Assembly (NCBI GenBank): GCA_001825665.1
Contig: MHXZ01000084.1
Location: 1 to 63,955, forward strand
From: Planctomycetes bacterium GWF2_41_51
GTDB lineage: Bacteria > Planctomycetota > Phycisphaerae > Sedimentisphaerales > UBA12454
Reading direction: 5' to 3'
DNA: 63,955 bases
Below are positions 13,272 to 22,191 of the stretch, in pieces. Position 1 is the stretch's first letter. Every line of letters begins with the position of its first letter. The notes below the pieces were generated by a model, which worked only from the letters and a program-made list of their open reading frames with translations, had not been told where the DNA came from and searched no databases. The translations under genes were made by a program, and so were the position numbers.

Positions 13272-14801
13272 TTATGATAGCAATTTTGGGAAGATTCCGT
13301 ATTTTTTAATTTTATAACCGAGGATTCTCTCTGTTAAACCCAGTTCTTTAGCAGATTTTCTTTGTTGACCGTTAAATTTTTTGAGTGAATCGATAATCAA
13401 TTCTTTTTCTTTGTTTTCAATGATTTCAGAAAGTGACCGGCTTGAAGTCGCTTCGCTTCTTTTAATAATCTGTAATGAAGGAGGCATGTGTTCGGAACGA
13501 ATGACATCATCGTTGCAAAGTAGAACGGCTCTTTCGATACAGTTTTCCAGTTCGCGCACATTGCCGGGCCAATGATAACTTGTGAGCATTTCGATAGCGG
13601 GAGTGGAAAGACGTGTAATTCTTTTATTGTTTTCTTTTGCGAATTGCTCAAGAAAATAATCAGCGAGGAGCATAATGTCATCTTTCCTTTCACGCAGCGG
13701 AGGAAGAAAAATCGGGAAGACATTAATTCTGTAATAAAGATCTTCTCTGAAAAGTTTTTCTTTAATTTGTTCTTCAAGATTTTTGTTCGTAGCGACAATG
13801 ATTCTTACATTGGCTTTTATTGTGTCGATGCCGCCGACGCGTTCAAATTCCTTGAATTGAATGATTCTAAGCAGTTTAACCTGGAGATTCATAGAGAAAT
13901 CGCCGATTTCATCAAGAAAAATTGTTCCGCCATTAGCTTTTTCGAACCTGCCGATTTTTCGTTCTATAGCACCAGTAAACGCACCTTTTTCATGGCCGAA
14001 TAATTCGCTTTCGAGCAGTGTTTCCGGCAGTGCAGTACAGTTTACTTTTACAAAAGGCTTATTGGCTCTGCTGCTGTTATAATGAACAGCATGAGCAACA
14101 AGGTCTTTGCCTGTTCCGCTTTCGCCGCGAATCAAAACTGTTGCGTTGCTGTCGGCGACCTGTTCTATGAGTCTGTAAATCTGCTTCATAGCATTGCTTG
14201 TGCCGACCATATTATCAACGTTGAAATGTGTTTTTAATTCCTGGCGAAGCCGAAGATTTTCTTCTGAAAGCTGTCTGCGGTCGGATTCGACAAGTTTATT
14301 TAGTTTTACAGCCTGAGCAATCATTGTCGCAATGACATTTAGAAGATTAAGCGTCGATTCAGGGTCGTCTCCTTTTTGGGTCTGTCTGTCGACACTTAGA
14401 GTCCCGATGGTTTTGCCTTCAAGTTTGATGGGTACACAGTAGAATGAAATATGTTTGCCTTCAGTTTCTTTCCGCGAATGGGTACGATGAAGAAATCTGT
14501 TGTCTTTAGCGATATCCGGGACGACGATTTCTTTACCAGTTTGAACGACTGTGCCTGTTATGCCTTCACCAATTTTGTAACTGCCGAGCTGTTTTGATTT
14601 TTCGCTTAGACCATGAGCGACTTTGATGTTTATAATCTCAGTTCCGGGATCGAGCAGGGTAATAGTTCCTTTTTGCAGTTTTACGTGGGTATCAAGCGAT
14701 TTCAAAATAGCTTTAAGGGTCAGCTCAAGGTCAAGGGTATCAGCGAAAGCCCTTGCCATATCGCCCAATAAGAGCACTTCATTTGAAAGTTTACCGGCCA
14801 T
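13272..14801 (-). CDS. NifA-like sigma-54-dependent transcriptional activator
   Basis: Bacterial enhancer-binding protein of 509 residues with the NifA domain order. An N-terminal GAF sensor domain (about 20-170) is followed by an AAA+ domain, then a C-terminal Fis-type helix-turn-helix ([19 protein letters not shown], about 480-500). The AAA+ domain carries Walker A GESGTGKD (226-233), the sigma-54 contact loop GAFTGA (273-278), Walker B FLDEIGD (295-301) and a [11 protein letters not shown]-finger region. It activates RpoN promoters from upstream sites. No nif genes are present, and its neighbours are all ammonium-assimilation genes, so a general nitrogen-control role is more likely than nitrogen fixation. 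The GAF domain may sense 2-oxoglutarate or P-II. Two operator dyads lie 24-64 bases before its start codon, suggesting autoregulation. Confidence 0.93.
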   Translation of the reverse strand: MAGKLSNEVLLLGDMARAFADTLDLELTLKAILKSLDTHVKLQKGTITLLDPGTEIINIKVAHGLSEKSKQLGSYKIGEGITGTVVQTGKEIVVPDIAKDNRFLHRTHSRKETEGKHISFYCVPIKLEGKTIGTLSVDRQTQKGDDPESTLNLLNVIATMIAQAVKLNKLVESDRRQLSEENLRLRQELKTHFNVDNMVGTSNAMKQIYRLIEQVADSNATVLIRGESGTGKDLVAHAVHYNSSRANKPFVKVNCTALPETLLESELFGHEKGAFTGAIERKIGRFEKANGGTIFLDEIGDFSMNLQVKLLRIIQFKEFERVGGIDTIKANVRIIVATNKNLEEQIKEKLFREDLYYRINVFPIFLPPLRERKDDIMLLADYFLEQFAKENNKRITRLSTPAIEMLTSYHWPGNVRELENCIERAVLLCNDDVIRSEHMPPSLQIIKRSEATSSRSLSEIIENKEKELIIDSLKKFNGQQRKSAKELGLTERILGYKIKKYGIFPKLLS

Positions 14802-14824
14802 AGTAAAAACCTTTATTTAAAGTA

Positions 14825-14865
14825 TACAAAATTGTAGGGTAAATTGCAAAAATTACATTTTTGTC
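14825..14865. promoter_or_regulatory. paired TACA-N4-TGTA dyads in front of the NifA-like gene
   Basis: TACAAAATTGTA at 14825-14836 (perfect half-sites) and TACATTTTTGTC at 14854-14865, 29 bases apart, ending 24 bases before the start codon. No sigma-54 promoter is visible here. The position overlaps the expected core promoter or leader and so suggests negative autoregulation. Confidence 0.62.
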
Positions 14866-14921
14866 ATTATATCATATTTAAAAACATCCGCAATTCTAAA
14901 ATTGTGAGAGAATAAAAAATA

Positions 14922-14954
14922 AGCCAGATTCTATGAAGAAGTAAGAATCTGGCT
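14922..14954 (-). terminator. rho-independent terminator downstream of antiporter gene
   Basis: Perfect 11-bp stem AGCCAGATTCT/AGAATCTGGCT with an 11-base loop. On the minus strand it is followed by TATTTTTTATTC. It ends the transcript of the antiporter locus before the NifA-like gene. Confidence 0.85.
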
Positions 14955-15050
14955 AGGAGGAGGGTGATGAAAAGCTTATTTATAACCGAACAGGGGATGT
15001 CCGGTATTCAATCTTTAGAAGAAATAATTATATACCCCAATTCCAGCTAA

Positions 15051-16522
15051 TCAAGTATTTTCTGTAATTATTTTAGGTTTGTCAAAGGGCGCAAGCAGAG
15101 CATTGCGGATAGATTCTTCATCTTTCGCATGCGCCAGCACTGTTACCTGATCCCACCCCTTTAAACGGGTCGAGCCTTTGGGCGGGATTACCGCTTTACC
15201 GCGCGTTATCAGTGTGATGACGGCCGCCGGAGGAAGTCTTAGTTCGCTAATCATCGGGCCGGAGACGCCTTTGGGGTCGGGCAAATCAACGATAATAAGG
15301 TCGCTTTCGGCCATTGTGATAAGTTCCAGATTATACAATGGTTTAGGGCGGGACGGAGTGGATAAACCCAGCCATCGGGCGATGACTCCCATTGTGGAAC
15401 CCTGTATTGAGATAGACAAGAGCACGGCAAAAAACACAAGATTAAAAATATCCTGGCCTATAGCCATGCCTGCCGCTGCCGGATAAGTTGAAAGCACGAT
15501 AGGAACCGCACCACGGAGGCCTGCCCACATCACAAAAATTTTATCTTTACGTTTGATCCCCATACCAAGCGTTCCGAGCCATACGGCCGCAGGTCTGGCA
15601 ATGAAAGTTAATACCAAAAACAATACAACGCCGTCTATCCAGAGTGTTGACCATTGATGCGGGGATACTAAAAGTCCCATCAGTGTAGACATGCCGATAT
15701 TCGCGATAATTGATAGAGTAGATGAAAAATTGTACACTCCCTGCTTATGTACAAATGAATTGTTGCCAATTACGTAACCGGCGACGAATACGGCCATCAT
15801 TCCGCTTGTATGAATCATTTCAGCTACGCCGTAAATCAAAAGCGTAATTCCCAAAAACAAGACGTAGTAATATCCTCTGTCCTGCAGTCGAAGCCTGTTG
15901 AAAAGCCATATAGTTAAGCGAGCGGCCAACCAACCGAAAAGGGGAGCGATGGTGAATTTCCAAAAAAACGAAATTATGACCATATACCATTTAGTGCCGT
16001 ATCCGGACGTAAATGCGGTAACAGCCGCAACGGTGAGCAATATAGCCATGGGGTCGTTTGCGGCACTTTCAACTTCGACGGTAGCGGTAAGTTTGTGTGA
16101 TAAAGACGACGACGCAAAATTGAAAAAGTCGCGGCGGCATCAGTCGATGAAATAACAACCGCCAAAAGGATTGCCTTTTGTAAAGTCCAGCCCAGAACTG
16201 CCCATAGAATCATGAAAGTCGCAGCGGCAGTAAGAACAACTCCCCATGTCGCCAGCCCGACTGCGGCCAGAGCAACGGACTTGAATGTTTCTCTTTTAGT
16301 ATTGAAGCCTCCTTGAAAGAGAATGAAAACAAGTGCTATATTAGCAACCTGATTAGCAAGGTCGATGTCGCTGAAGTACCATAAGTTCAATACGTCGCTG
16401 CCGAAGATGATCCCTGCGCCGAGGGAAATAAGAATGACAGGAACGCTCCACCTGTCCAGCCATACAGCGGCAAGCACCACGGCAACTAAAATTATCGGCC
16501 CAACTATGTAAATTATGTCCAT
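15051..16522 (-). pseudogene. K+/H+ or Na+/H+ antiporter (CPA1, NhaP2-like) with one frameshift
   Basis: A cation/proton antiporter of about 490 residues split over two frames. The first frame (16522 down to about 16105) carries the N-terminal membrane segments and the family motif SSTDAAATFSILR. The second frame (usable to 15051) continues with SHKLTATVEVESAANDPMAILLT, the expected next motif, then the remaining membrane segments and a C-terminal TrkA-C/RCK_C domain (ESDLIIVDLPDPKGVSG onward). The shift lies at about 16100-16110 in a CGTCGTCGTC triplet run and can be repaired by restoring one base. Everything else is intact, so this is a recent mutation, a slippage-prone or phase-variable site, or a sequencing error. 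In normal form it would exchange K+ or Na+ for H+ across the inner membrane. Confidence 0.85.
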
Positions 16523-16635
16523 AACGATTTTTCAACAAGGCGAGAGCCTGCGCAAATGGTCACATTAACAACTAACACCATAAACTAACCAATATTTACG
16601 TGATTAGCAACAATCTATTATGCAGAAACATAATG

Positions 16636-17088
16636 TCATAGCTCTCCCAAGGGCGGCTCAATGGCAACAGGTTTATCGTATGGCAAAATACTAAGCATAA
16701 TCATAAAACGAGACCATAAGGGAAGTGTCTTTTTCCATTTCTTTATTGATGCTGAAAGTTTATTACAATATTGGCTATTATCTTTGCAATATTGAATTAT
16801 ATCCAGCGCACCAGCGATATTGCCGCTAAGCAGCATTGCTGTCGCGAGATTGAGTTTGATTTTGTCGGGTACTTCGGAGTTCACTGCTACCGAACTGCCG
16901 GGGAATACAATCGGCGTCAAAGTTTTAACTGCACTTTGCGGCGAATTCATTCTCATCAGGCAAACTGCACGAGTGTTTTGTGCCCATATAGATTTATCTG
17001 AATCGCGGTTTAGAATTTCCATTGCCTTTTCAATTTTATTTTCATTCATCAATTTGTGAATATACTCGAGGGAATTTTCATTTTTCAT
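16636..17088 (-). CDS. hypothetical TPR-like protein
   Basis: A 150-residue soluble protein that I do not recognise by name. Helical segments resemble tetratricopeptide repeats (IHKLMNENKIEKAMEILNR, then NLATAMLLSGNIAGALDII). A Trp/Lys-rich segment (KKWKKTLPLWSRFMIMLSIL) near the C-terminus could contact a membrane. A good Shine-Dalgarno (GGAG, 8 bases before ATG) supports translation. It follows no obvious operon partner and is probably an adaptor protein. Confidence 0.62.
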   Translation of the reverse strand: MKNENSLEYIHKLMNENKIEKAMEILNRDSDKSIWAQNTRAVCLMRMNSPQSAVKTLTPIVFPGSSVAVNSEVPDKIKLNLATAMLLSGNIAGALDIIQYCKDNSQYCNKLSASIKKWKKTLPLWSRFMIMLSILPYDKPVAIEPPLGEL

Positions 17089-17165
17089 TATTATTGCTCC
17101 ATAAATTTGCGCAGCGGGGCTGCATAAAGTAATTTACTTAATAAAAACTTTGAGAATTGGAGCTA

Positions 17166-17495
17166 TTAAATCAGAAGCAAGCAGTTTTGAATAAAAATGC
17201 TTTCGTGAAACGAGCTTCGGCCGGCAGTAACTTTATCAAAATTAAAAGAAAATTTCAACTTTGCCGCATTGAAAGCATTAATCGCGGAAATGCCATAATC
17301 GCAATATCTCACACATTGGTTGTTTCCCTGGCGATTATGAATAACCAATGAAGCAGGAGGCAAAGCATCCGATAATTGGTTGTGTTCAAAGTATGAAGCC
17401 GAATTTTTATGACTTTCCGGCAAAGGGGTATTGCCGGCAAAAAACAAGCCCAAAATTAACATGCTAAAAACAATAATTTTTGTAAGTCGCTGCAT
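17166..17495 (-). CDS. hypothetical small exported protein
   Basis: Open frame of about 109 residues from the ATG at 17495. It has a convincing N-terminal hydrophobic signal (KIIVFSMLILGLFFAG) and then a polar region with no recognised domain. It includes a cysteine pair (CVRYC). No Shine-Dalgarno is visible, and the frame could begin farther upstream at 17543. It is divergent from panB. It may be a real small secreted protein, but support is limited to the signal sequence. Confidence 0.35.
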   Translation of the reverse strand: MQRLTKIIVFSMLILGLFFAGNTPLPESHKNSASYFEHNQLSDALPPASLVIHNRQGNNQCVRYCDYGISAINAFNAAKLKFSFNFDKVTAGRSSFHESIFIQNCLLLI

Positions 17496-17567
17496 AACAG
17501 TATTATACGTTAAAATCATGATAGAGTCAATATATCCGAACATTCGGACATTTCATCCAGAAATCGC

Positions 17568-17596
17568 TTGCCAATTAACGGTTTCTTACATATTCT
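17568..17596 (+). promoter_or_regulatory. sigma-70-like promoter of panB
   Basis: TTGCCA (17568-17573), 17-base spacer, TATTCT (17591-17596). The predicted start at about 17603 is only 2-4 bases before the panB ATG, which would make the mRNA leaderless. Confidence 0.45.
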
Positions 17597-17605
17597 TTTA
17601 CATAA

Positions 17606-18433
17606 ATGAAAGTTACTATATCTACATTACGGCAGAGCAAACAACAGGGAAAGAAGTTTTCTGTGGTTAGCTGCTATGACTATACGAGCGCAAAGCTCGC
17701 AGCGGAAGCCAAAATCGATGTAATTTTAGCGGGCGATTCGGCCGCGCAATTTGTGCTTGGGTTTGACAATACGCTGCCTATTACGATGGACTTTATGCTT
17801 GCGATAACATCCGGCATAAGACGTGCGGTTCCTGATTTGCTTCTTGCTGCCGATATGCCCTACGAAGGATGCAATAAAGGCAAAGCTGAAACATTAAAGA
17901 ACGCGAAAAGATTCGTGCAGGAGTGCGGAGCTGATATAGTCAAGATTGAAATGGTCGAAGCTGACTTAGATACGATTAAAGCAATGGTTGATGCGAACAT
18001 TCCTGTTATGCCTCATCTCGGCATTAGGCCGCAGACGGGAAAATATAAAGCTGAAGGAACAACCGCTGAAGTCGGTGCAGAGATTATTAGACTGTCAGAG
18101 GAACTATATAAAACCGGAGCCGAGATGCTTTTACTTGAAGGTACGGCCAGAGAGGTAGCGAAAATAGTTACAGAGAAACTGCCGATTCCAATTATAAGTT
18201 GCGGGTCAGGGCCTGACTGCGACGGGCAGGTGCTTGTGCTGCCGGATATTTTGAATCTTAAGGATGGGCTTATGCCAAAATTTTCCAAAAGCTTCGGAGA
18301 TGTCGGGAAAGCCTGTATTGATGCTATTTCGGTATATAACGACCAAATAAAACAGGGGCTTTTTCCTGACGATGACCACAGTTATCATATGAAATCAGGT
18401 GAATTTGAAAAACTCCTGAAAATGATTGAGTGA
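17606..18433 (+). CDS. panB: 3-methyl-2-oxobutanoate hydroxymethyltransferase
   Basis: Ketopantoate hydroxymethyltransferase, first step of pantothenate and CoA synthesis. It transfers a hydroxymethyl group from methylene-tetrahydrofolate to 2-oxoisovalerate in the cytoplasm. 275 residues, normal length. Family motifs visible are VVSCYDYTSAKLAAEA (about 20), ILAGDSAAQFVLGFDNTLPI (about 40), VKIEMVE (about 112) and PVMPHLGIRPQ (about 133). The usual LTPQ is slightly altered in the last of these. The start ATG has no Shine-Dalgarno and lies about 10 bases after a plausible -10 box. The glycosyltransferase gene downstream overlaps its stop. Confidence 0.94.
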   Translation: MKVTISTLRQSKQQGKKFSVVSCYDYTSAKLAAEAKIDVILAGDSAAQFVLGFDNTLPITMDFMLAITSGIRRAVPDLLLAADMPYEGCNKGKAETLKNAKRFVQECGADIVKIEMVEADLDTIKAMVDANIPVMPHLGIRPQTGKYKAEGTTAEVGAEIIRLSEELYKTGAEMLLLEGTAREVAKIVTEKLPIPIISCGSGPDCDGQVLVLPDILNLKDGLMPKFSKSFGDVGKACIDAISVYNDQIKQGLFPDDDHSYHMKSGEFEKLLKMIE

Positions 18434-19545
18434 CTATGCTTGAAAACGAAACGTTAGCAGAAGAGAAAAGCGTTATCCGCCCATTGATGGTATCGGATAA
18501 GGAAACTGTCAGCCAGTATTGTCCATCGTTTCGGCATATGCTTTTCGGTTTCGAAGCACAGGATGTTTCGTGTTCGATGGTTGTACCGCCTGCAAGCGAG
18601 ATTGAGTTTCTCCTTTTTCCGGGTGTAAAAATTATTGAGCATCCATTATTGAGGTTTCCACTTTTTTATCTTCAGAACCGCAAAAATCTTTTCGACCGTA
18701 TAGAGGATGTCAGGCCGAGCATAGTTCATTGTTTGGGCACAGCCAGGGCAATGCTTGCTAAATCAATCGCGGATTATTTTGACATACCTGCGGTAATTAC
18801 AGTTAATTCGACAGATGTATGGTATCCTCTTCGCGGAGTAATTAGAAAGAAGTTCGAGAAAATAATTGTTCCTTCGATGAGAATTGCGGAAGGTCTGGTC
18901 AAGCATTTTCCTAAAGAAAAAATTACGCAAATAAATGTCGGCACGTTTGCAGATGAGTCAAGCAGCTGCTTCTCATCGACGGAAAGACTGCCGAGCATGA
19001 TTGTTCCGGGCAAATTCGATAATTTTAATGATTACGAACCGCTGCTCAATGCAATCAGGCATCTTACGGTTGACGGTCATGAATTCGTGGTAATTTTGAT
19101 GGGAAGCGGACGTGCGGAAAAAGAGATTCGCGAATTTATAAACCAGACAGGACTTATTCAGACAATCGCTATGACACCTTTGATAAGGCCTTTGCGTTCG
19201 GTTTTCCGGGGATGTGATGTTTTCATACATACAAACTGTCTGGGCAAATTTGACCCTGTAGTTATCGAAGCGGCGGGTGCAGGACTTGCTGTTGCGGCGG
19301 AGCGAAAAAATTTAGAGGAATTCCTGATTGATAATTCCACCGCAGTTTTATTTGATTCAACCGATGAATTGAGCATTTACGCGGCGCTGCAAAAATTACT
19401 CGAAGATAAAATTATGGCTAAAACAATTGCAGGAAATCTCCAAAATTATCTTCGGACAAATAATTCGATCAGCACTATGATCAGGAATCTTATGAATATT
19501 TACACTGAAACATTAAAACCATCTTTTAGCGCTAAGCTGCTTTAA
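18430..19545 (+). CDS. glycosyltransferase family 4-like protein
   Basis: Predicted GT-B glycosyltransferase, 371 residues. The C-terminal half carries the nucleotide-sugar binding pattern of GT4 enzymes: SVFRGCDVFIHTNCLGKFDPVVIEAAGAGLAV, with the two acidic positions of the E-x7-E region partly kept (DPVVIEAAGAG). The N-terminal half has a Rossmann-like segment (VRPSIVHCLGTARAMLAKSI) and VPSMRIAEGLVKHF. The start is GTG at 18430, overlapping the panB stop, or the ATG at 18436. It converges on the aldo/keto reductase gene with a 1-base gap. The sugar donor and acceptor cannot be inferred, as no other cell-envelope glycan genes are adjacent. Confidence 0.8.
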   Translation: MTMLENETLAEEKSVIRPLMVSDKETVSQYCPSFRHMLFGFEAQDVSCSMVVPPASEIEFLLFPGVKIIEHPLLRFPLFYLQNRKNLFDRIEDVRPSIVHCLGTARAMLAKSIADYFDIPAVITVNSTDVWYPLRGVIRKKFEKIIVPSMRIAEGLVKHFPKEKITQINVGTFADESSSCFSSTERLPSMIVPGKFDNFNDYEPLLNAIRHLTVDGHEFVVILMGSGRAEKEIREFINQTGLIQTIAMTPLIRPLRSVFRGCDVFIHTNCLGKFDPVVIEAAGAGLAVAAERKNLEEFLIDNSTAVLFDSTDELSIYAALQKLLEDKIMAKTIAGNLQNYLRTNNSISTMIRNLMNIYTETLKPSFSAKLL

Positions 19546-19546
19546 T

Positions 19547-20488
19547 TTATTGCGGCAGATTCCACCAGCAGTTTCCTTTTTCTTTTACAGCTTCGGCTGC
19601 CAGTTCCTTAATGATACTCATTTGTTGCGAATCAAGTGGTGTGAAATTCTGTGCGACTTCAAAAGCGGCATCCTGTTCGTTTGCAAAACACAAACCGAGC
19701 AAAGCAACATCGGGATCAATTGTAAGGGTGTAATTTAAACATCCTGCGACTGAAAGCCGTGGAAGAATTGGTGCGGAATTTTGTTCGGTGCCGCCGGAAC
19801 TGAACTTGCCTCTGGGACGCTGCTGCAAGGGCTGATTATAGCCGGGGGTGTCACCTAATAATTTGCCCGCGCCGAAAGTTTTGAAACAAACTGTGCCGAC
19901 ATTTTGTTTTTTTGCAAGCGGAAGTACAACTTCTATAAATCTTGAATCACAATATGGGCCGATCGGGAACAGCACGACATCGCACAAACCGGATTTGATA
20001 GCGGCGGTCAGCACATCGGGATTATGGCTTGAAATGCCTTTAAATCGCAGCATACCTGAATTTCTGCATAATTCGAGCTGGTCAAAAGCGCCGTTCGGTT
20101 CAATTGCTTTTTGCCAGCCATCGATGGTGTCAAGTGCGTGAAAAACGAATAAATCGACCATTTCGATTTCAAGTTTTGAAAGGCTCGATTCGATTTGAGG
20201 GCGAATAGGGTCATTATGATTATCGACCTTGTCAATTACGAAAATTTTGTCGCGAAAACCTTTGATTGCTTTGCCGACAACCTGTTCGCTGTAACCATCT
20301 TCATAGGATGGAGCGGTGTCAATAATATTCAGACCCGCTTCGAGCGCCCTGCGAATCGTGGCAGCGCAAGTTTCGACTGGAATTTTTCTGTCAGCCAAAT
20401 CTCCGATGCCGAGCTGCGTTGCATTGAAACCAGTTTTGCCAAGTTCTCTGCGAGGCTGAAAACGAAATTCACTGCTTTCGTCAGGCAT
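19547..20488 (-). CDS. aldo/keto reductase
   Basis: NAD(P)H-dependent aldo/keto reductase of 313 residues, cytoplasmic TIM barrel. Catalytic elements are visible: the Asp and Tyr of NIIDTAPSYEDGYSEQVVGKAI (about 55-76), the Lys in VIDKVDNH (about 88) and the His in VDLFVFHALDT (about 121). The N-terminal RRELGKTGFNATQLGIG is typical of the family. It overlaps the dapA stop by 8 bases and follows it in an apparent dapA-AKR unit. The substrate is unknown, and linkage to dapA does not by itself imply a lysine-pathway role. Confidence 0.88.
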   Translation of the reverse strand: MPDESSEFRFQPRRELGKTGFNATQLGIGDLADRKIPVETCAATIRRALEAGLNIIDTAPSYEDGYSEQVVGKAIKGFRDKIFVIDKVDNHNDPIRPQIESSLSKLEIEMVDLFVFHALDTIDGWQKAIEPNGAFDQLELCRNSGMLRFKGISSHNPDVLTAAIKSGLCDVVLFPIGPYCDSRFIEVVLPLAKKQNVGTVCFKTFGAGKLLGDTPGYNQPLQQRPRGKFSSGGTEQNSAPILPRLSVAGCLNYTLTIDPDVALLGLCFANEQDAAFEVAQNFTPLDSQQMSIIKELAAEAVKEKGNCWWNLPQ

Positions 20489-21353
20489 TCAAACCGTAAT
20501 CTTTCAGGAGTTTGCGAAGTATTTCTTTTTGTGAATCTTCGAGCGGCGTCATCGGGAGACGCATTTCATCGGAAGACATACCGAGCATTGCCATTGCAGT
20601 TTTAATCGGAATAGGATTAGTCGAAAGTCCGAGCATTGTCCTTGAAAGTTTGAATAATTTGTTGTGCCATTTCCGCGCGGAGACGAAATCGCCTTCGAGA
20701 ATCAAATCTGTCATTGCTTTTACGTCGCCGGGGACGATGTTCGCCATAACGCTGATAACGCCTTTGCCGCCAACCGAGCAGATCGGCAGCGTCAACGAAT
20801 CATCACCGGAAAGGATTGTTATATCGCAAAGATTCGCTATCTCACTTGACATATCTAACTGTCCAGTAGCTTCTTTTACCGCAACTATGTTTTCGATTTT
20901 CGCTAATCGTGCGATTGTCGCAGCGGTCATTCCTGCTCCGCATCTGCCGGGAATATTATAAAGAACCATCGGCAAATCGACTTCCTCTGCAATCGCAGAG
21001 AAATGCTGGAAAAACCCTTCCTGTGTTGGTTTGTTATAGTAGGGCGTTACCTGAAGCGATGCATCGGCGCCGGCTTTTTTAGCGAAGGCTGTCAATTCAA
21101 TGGCTTCGGCTGTGCTATTTGAACCTGTGCCTGCAATAACGGGCACTTTACCATTGACGATCTTAATGACACGTTCGATTACCTGCCGATGTTCGGGATA
21201 TGAAAGCGTAGGCGATTCGCCCGTTGTGCCGCAGGGAACTATGCCGTCAGTACCGCTTTTGAGATGAAATTGTGCAAGCTCGTCGAGAGTATCGAAATCA
21301 ACTTCACCATTATTGAACGGCGTTATTAAAGCTACCATTGAACCATTAAACAT
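20481..21353 (-). CDS. dapA: 4-hydroxy-tetrahydrodipicolinate synthase
   Basis: DapA, 290 residues. It condenses pyruvate with aspartate semialdehyde at the first committed step of lysine and diaminopimelate synthesis in the cytoplasm. Visible signature parts are GSMVALITPFNNGEVD at the start, GTTGESPTLSYPEH (about 43), the Tyr of VLYNIPGRCG (about 133) and the Schiff-base Lys of VAVKEATGQLD (about 161). The start is supported by alignment of MFNGSMVALITPF with the family. It lies 14 bases after pdxJ in the same direction. Confidence 0.95.
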   Translation of the reverse strand: MFNGSMVALITPFNNGEVDFDTLDELAQFHLKSGTDGIVPCGTTGESPTLSYPEHRQVIERVIKIVNGKVPVIAGTGSNSTAEAIELTAFAKKAGADASLQVTPYYNKPTQEGFFQHFSAIAEEVDLPMVLYNIPGRCGAGMTAATIARLAKIENIVAVKEATGQLDMSSEIANLCDITILSGDDSLTLPICSVGGKGVISVMANIVPGDVKAMTDLILEGDFVSARKWHNKLFKLSRTMLGLSTNPIPIKTAMAMLGMSSDEMRLPMTPLEDSQKEILRKLLKDYGLNA

Positions 21354-21367
21354 TTTTAAAATCCTTA

Positions 21368-22105
21368 TTATGAGTTTTCATTTAGTATTTTAATATAGGC
21401 TTTTACCGCCTCGGCAAGCCCCATATCGATAGCATCTGAAATCAGCGCGTGCCCGATTGAAACTTCCATTACCGGTTTTACATTTTTACAGAAAAATCCG
21501 AGATTATCAAGATTCAAATCGTGGCCTGCATTTACGCCAAGACCGATTTGGTTTGCCTTTGCGGCGGCTTCTGCAAATTTTGCTGTAATCATCTCGAAAT
21601 TTTTGTTCTCCGCAAAAGCGCTCGCGTAAGGCTCAGTATAAAGCTCGATTCTGTCGGCGCCGATTTGTTTTGCCTTTTCGATAGTCGCATTTACAGGGTC
21701 AACGAAAAGGCTTGTCCGGATACCGAGAGATCTTAATTGCTCAATGACTGGGATAAGGCGTTTGCAATTTTCTTCCGTGAGGTCCCAACCGTGGTCGGAA
21801 GTTACCGCGCCGGGCATATCGGGTACCAGTGTCGCCTGTGTCGGTCTTATATCTGGCATTAATTCCATAAATTTTCCGGTAAACGGATTGCCCTCGATAT
21901 TATATTCGACACTGCTTACGATAGGTTTAAGCTCGTAAACATCGGAATATCTGATGTGCCTTTCGTCCGGCCGGGGGTGGACTGTAATGCCGTACGCTCC
22001 GGCTGCAATGCAGGTTTTCGCCGCTTTTATTACGTTTGGGATGTCCAGCGAGCGGGCATTTCGAAGCAGCGCAATTTTATTTAGATTTACACTTAAATTA
22101 GTCAT
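21368..22105 (-). CDS. pdxJ: pyridoxine 5'-phosphate synthase
   Basis: PdxJ, 245 residues. It condenses 1-deoxyxylulose 5-phosphate with 3-amino-2-oxopropyl phosphate to give pyridoxine 5'-phosphate (DXP-dependent vitamin B6 route). TIM-barrel motifs are visible: LSVNLNKIALLRNAR at the N-terminus (catalytic His replaced by the usual Asn/Lys context), GAYGITVHPRPDERHI (about 37), GADRIELYTEPYA (about 155) and GLGVNAGHDLNLDNL (about 193). It is the first gene of a pdxJ-dapA-AKR unit and is divergent from the SDR-pgsA-ribBA operon. Confidence 0.95.
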   Translation of the reverse strand: MTNLSVNLNKIALLRNARSLDIPNVIKAAKTCIAAGAYGITVHPRPDERHIRYSDVYELKPIVSSVEYNIEGNPFTGKFMELMPDIRPTQATLVPDMPGAVTSDHGWDLTEENCKRLIPVIEQLRSLGIRTSLFVDPVNATIEKAKQIGADRIELYTEPYASAFAENKNFEMITAKFAEAAAKANQIGLGVNAGHDLNLDNLGFFCKNVKPVMEVSIGHALISDAIDMGLAEAVKAYIKILNENS

Positions 22106-22191
22106 AATTGAACTCCGGCAGAATTATACAATATAGACTCTTGTGGGCAAGTAAAAACCCCTTTTAATTATCGCGAATTGCGGTTAAGATA

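Noticed and set aside
13272-14801. Naming the activator nifA as a nitrogen-fixation regulator
   Set aside because: Domain order is NifA-like, but no nif genes are present and the neighbours all serve ammonium assimilation; a general nitrogen regulator is the safer reading.
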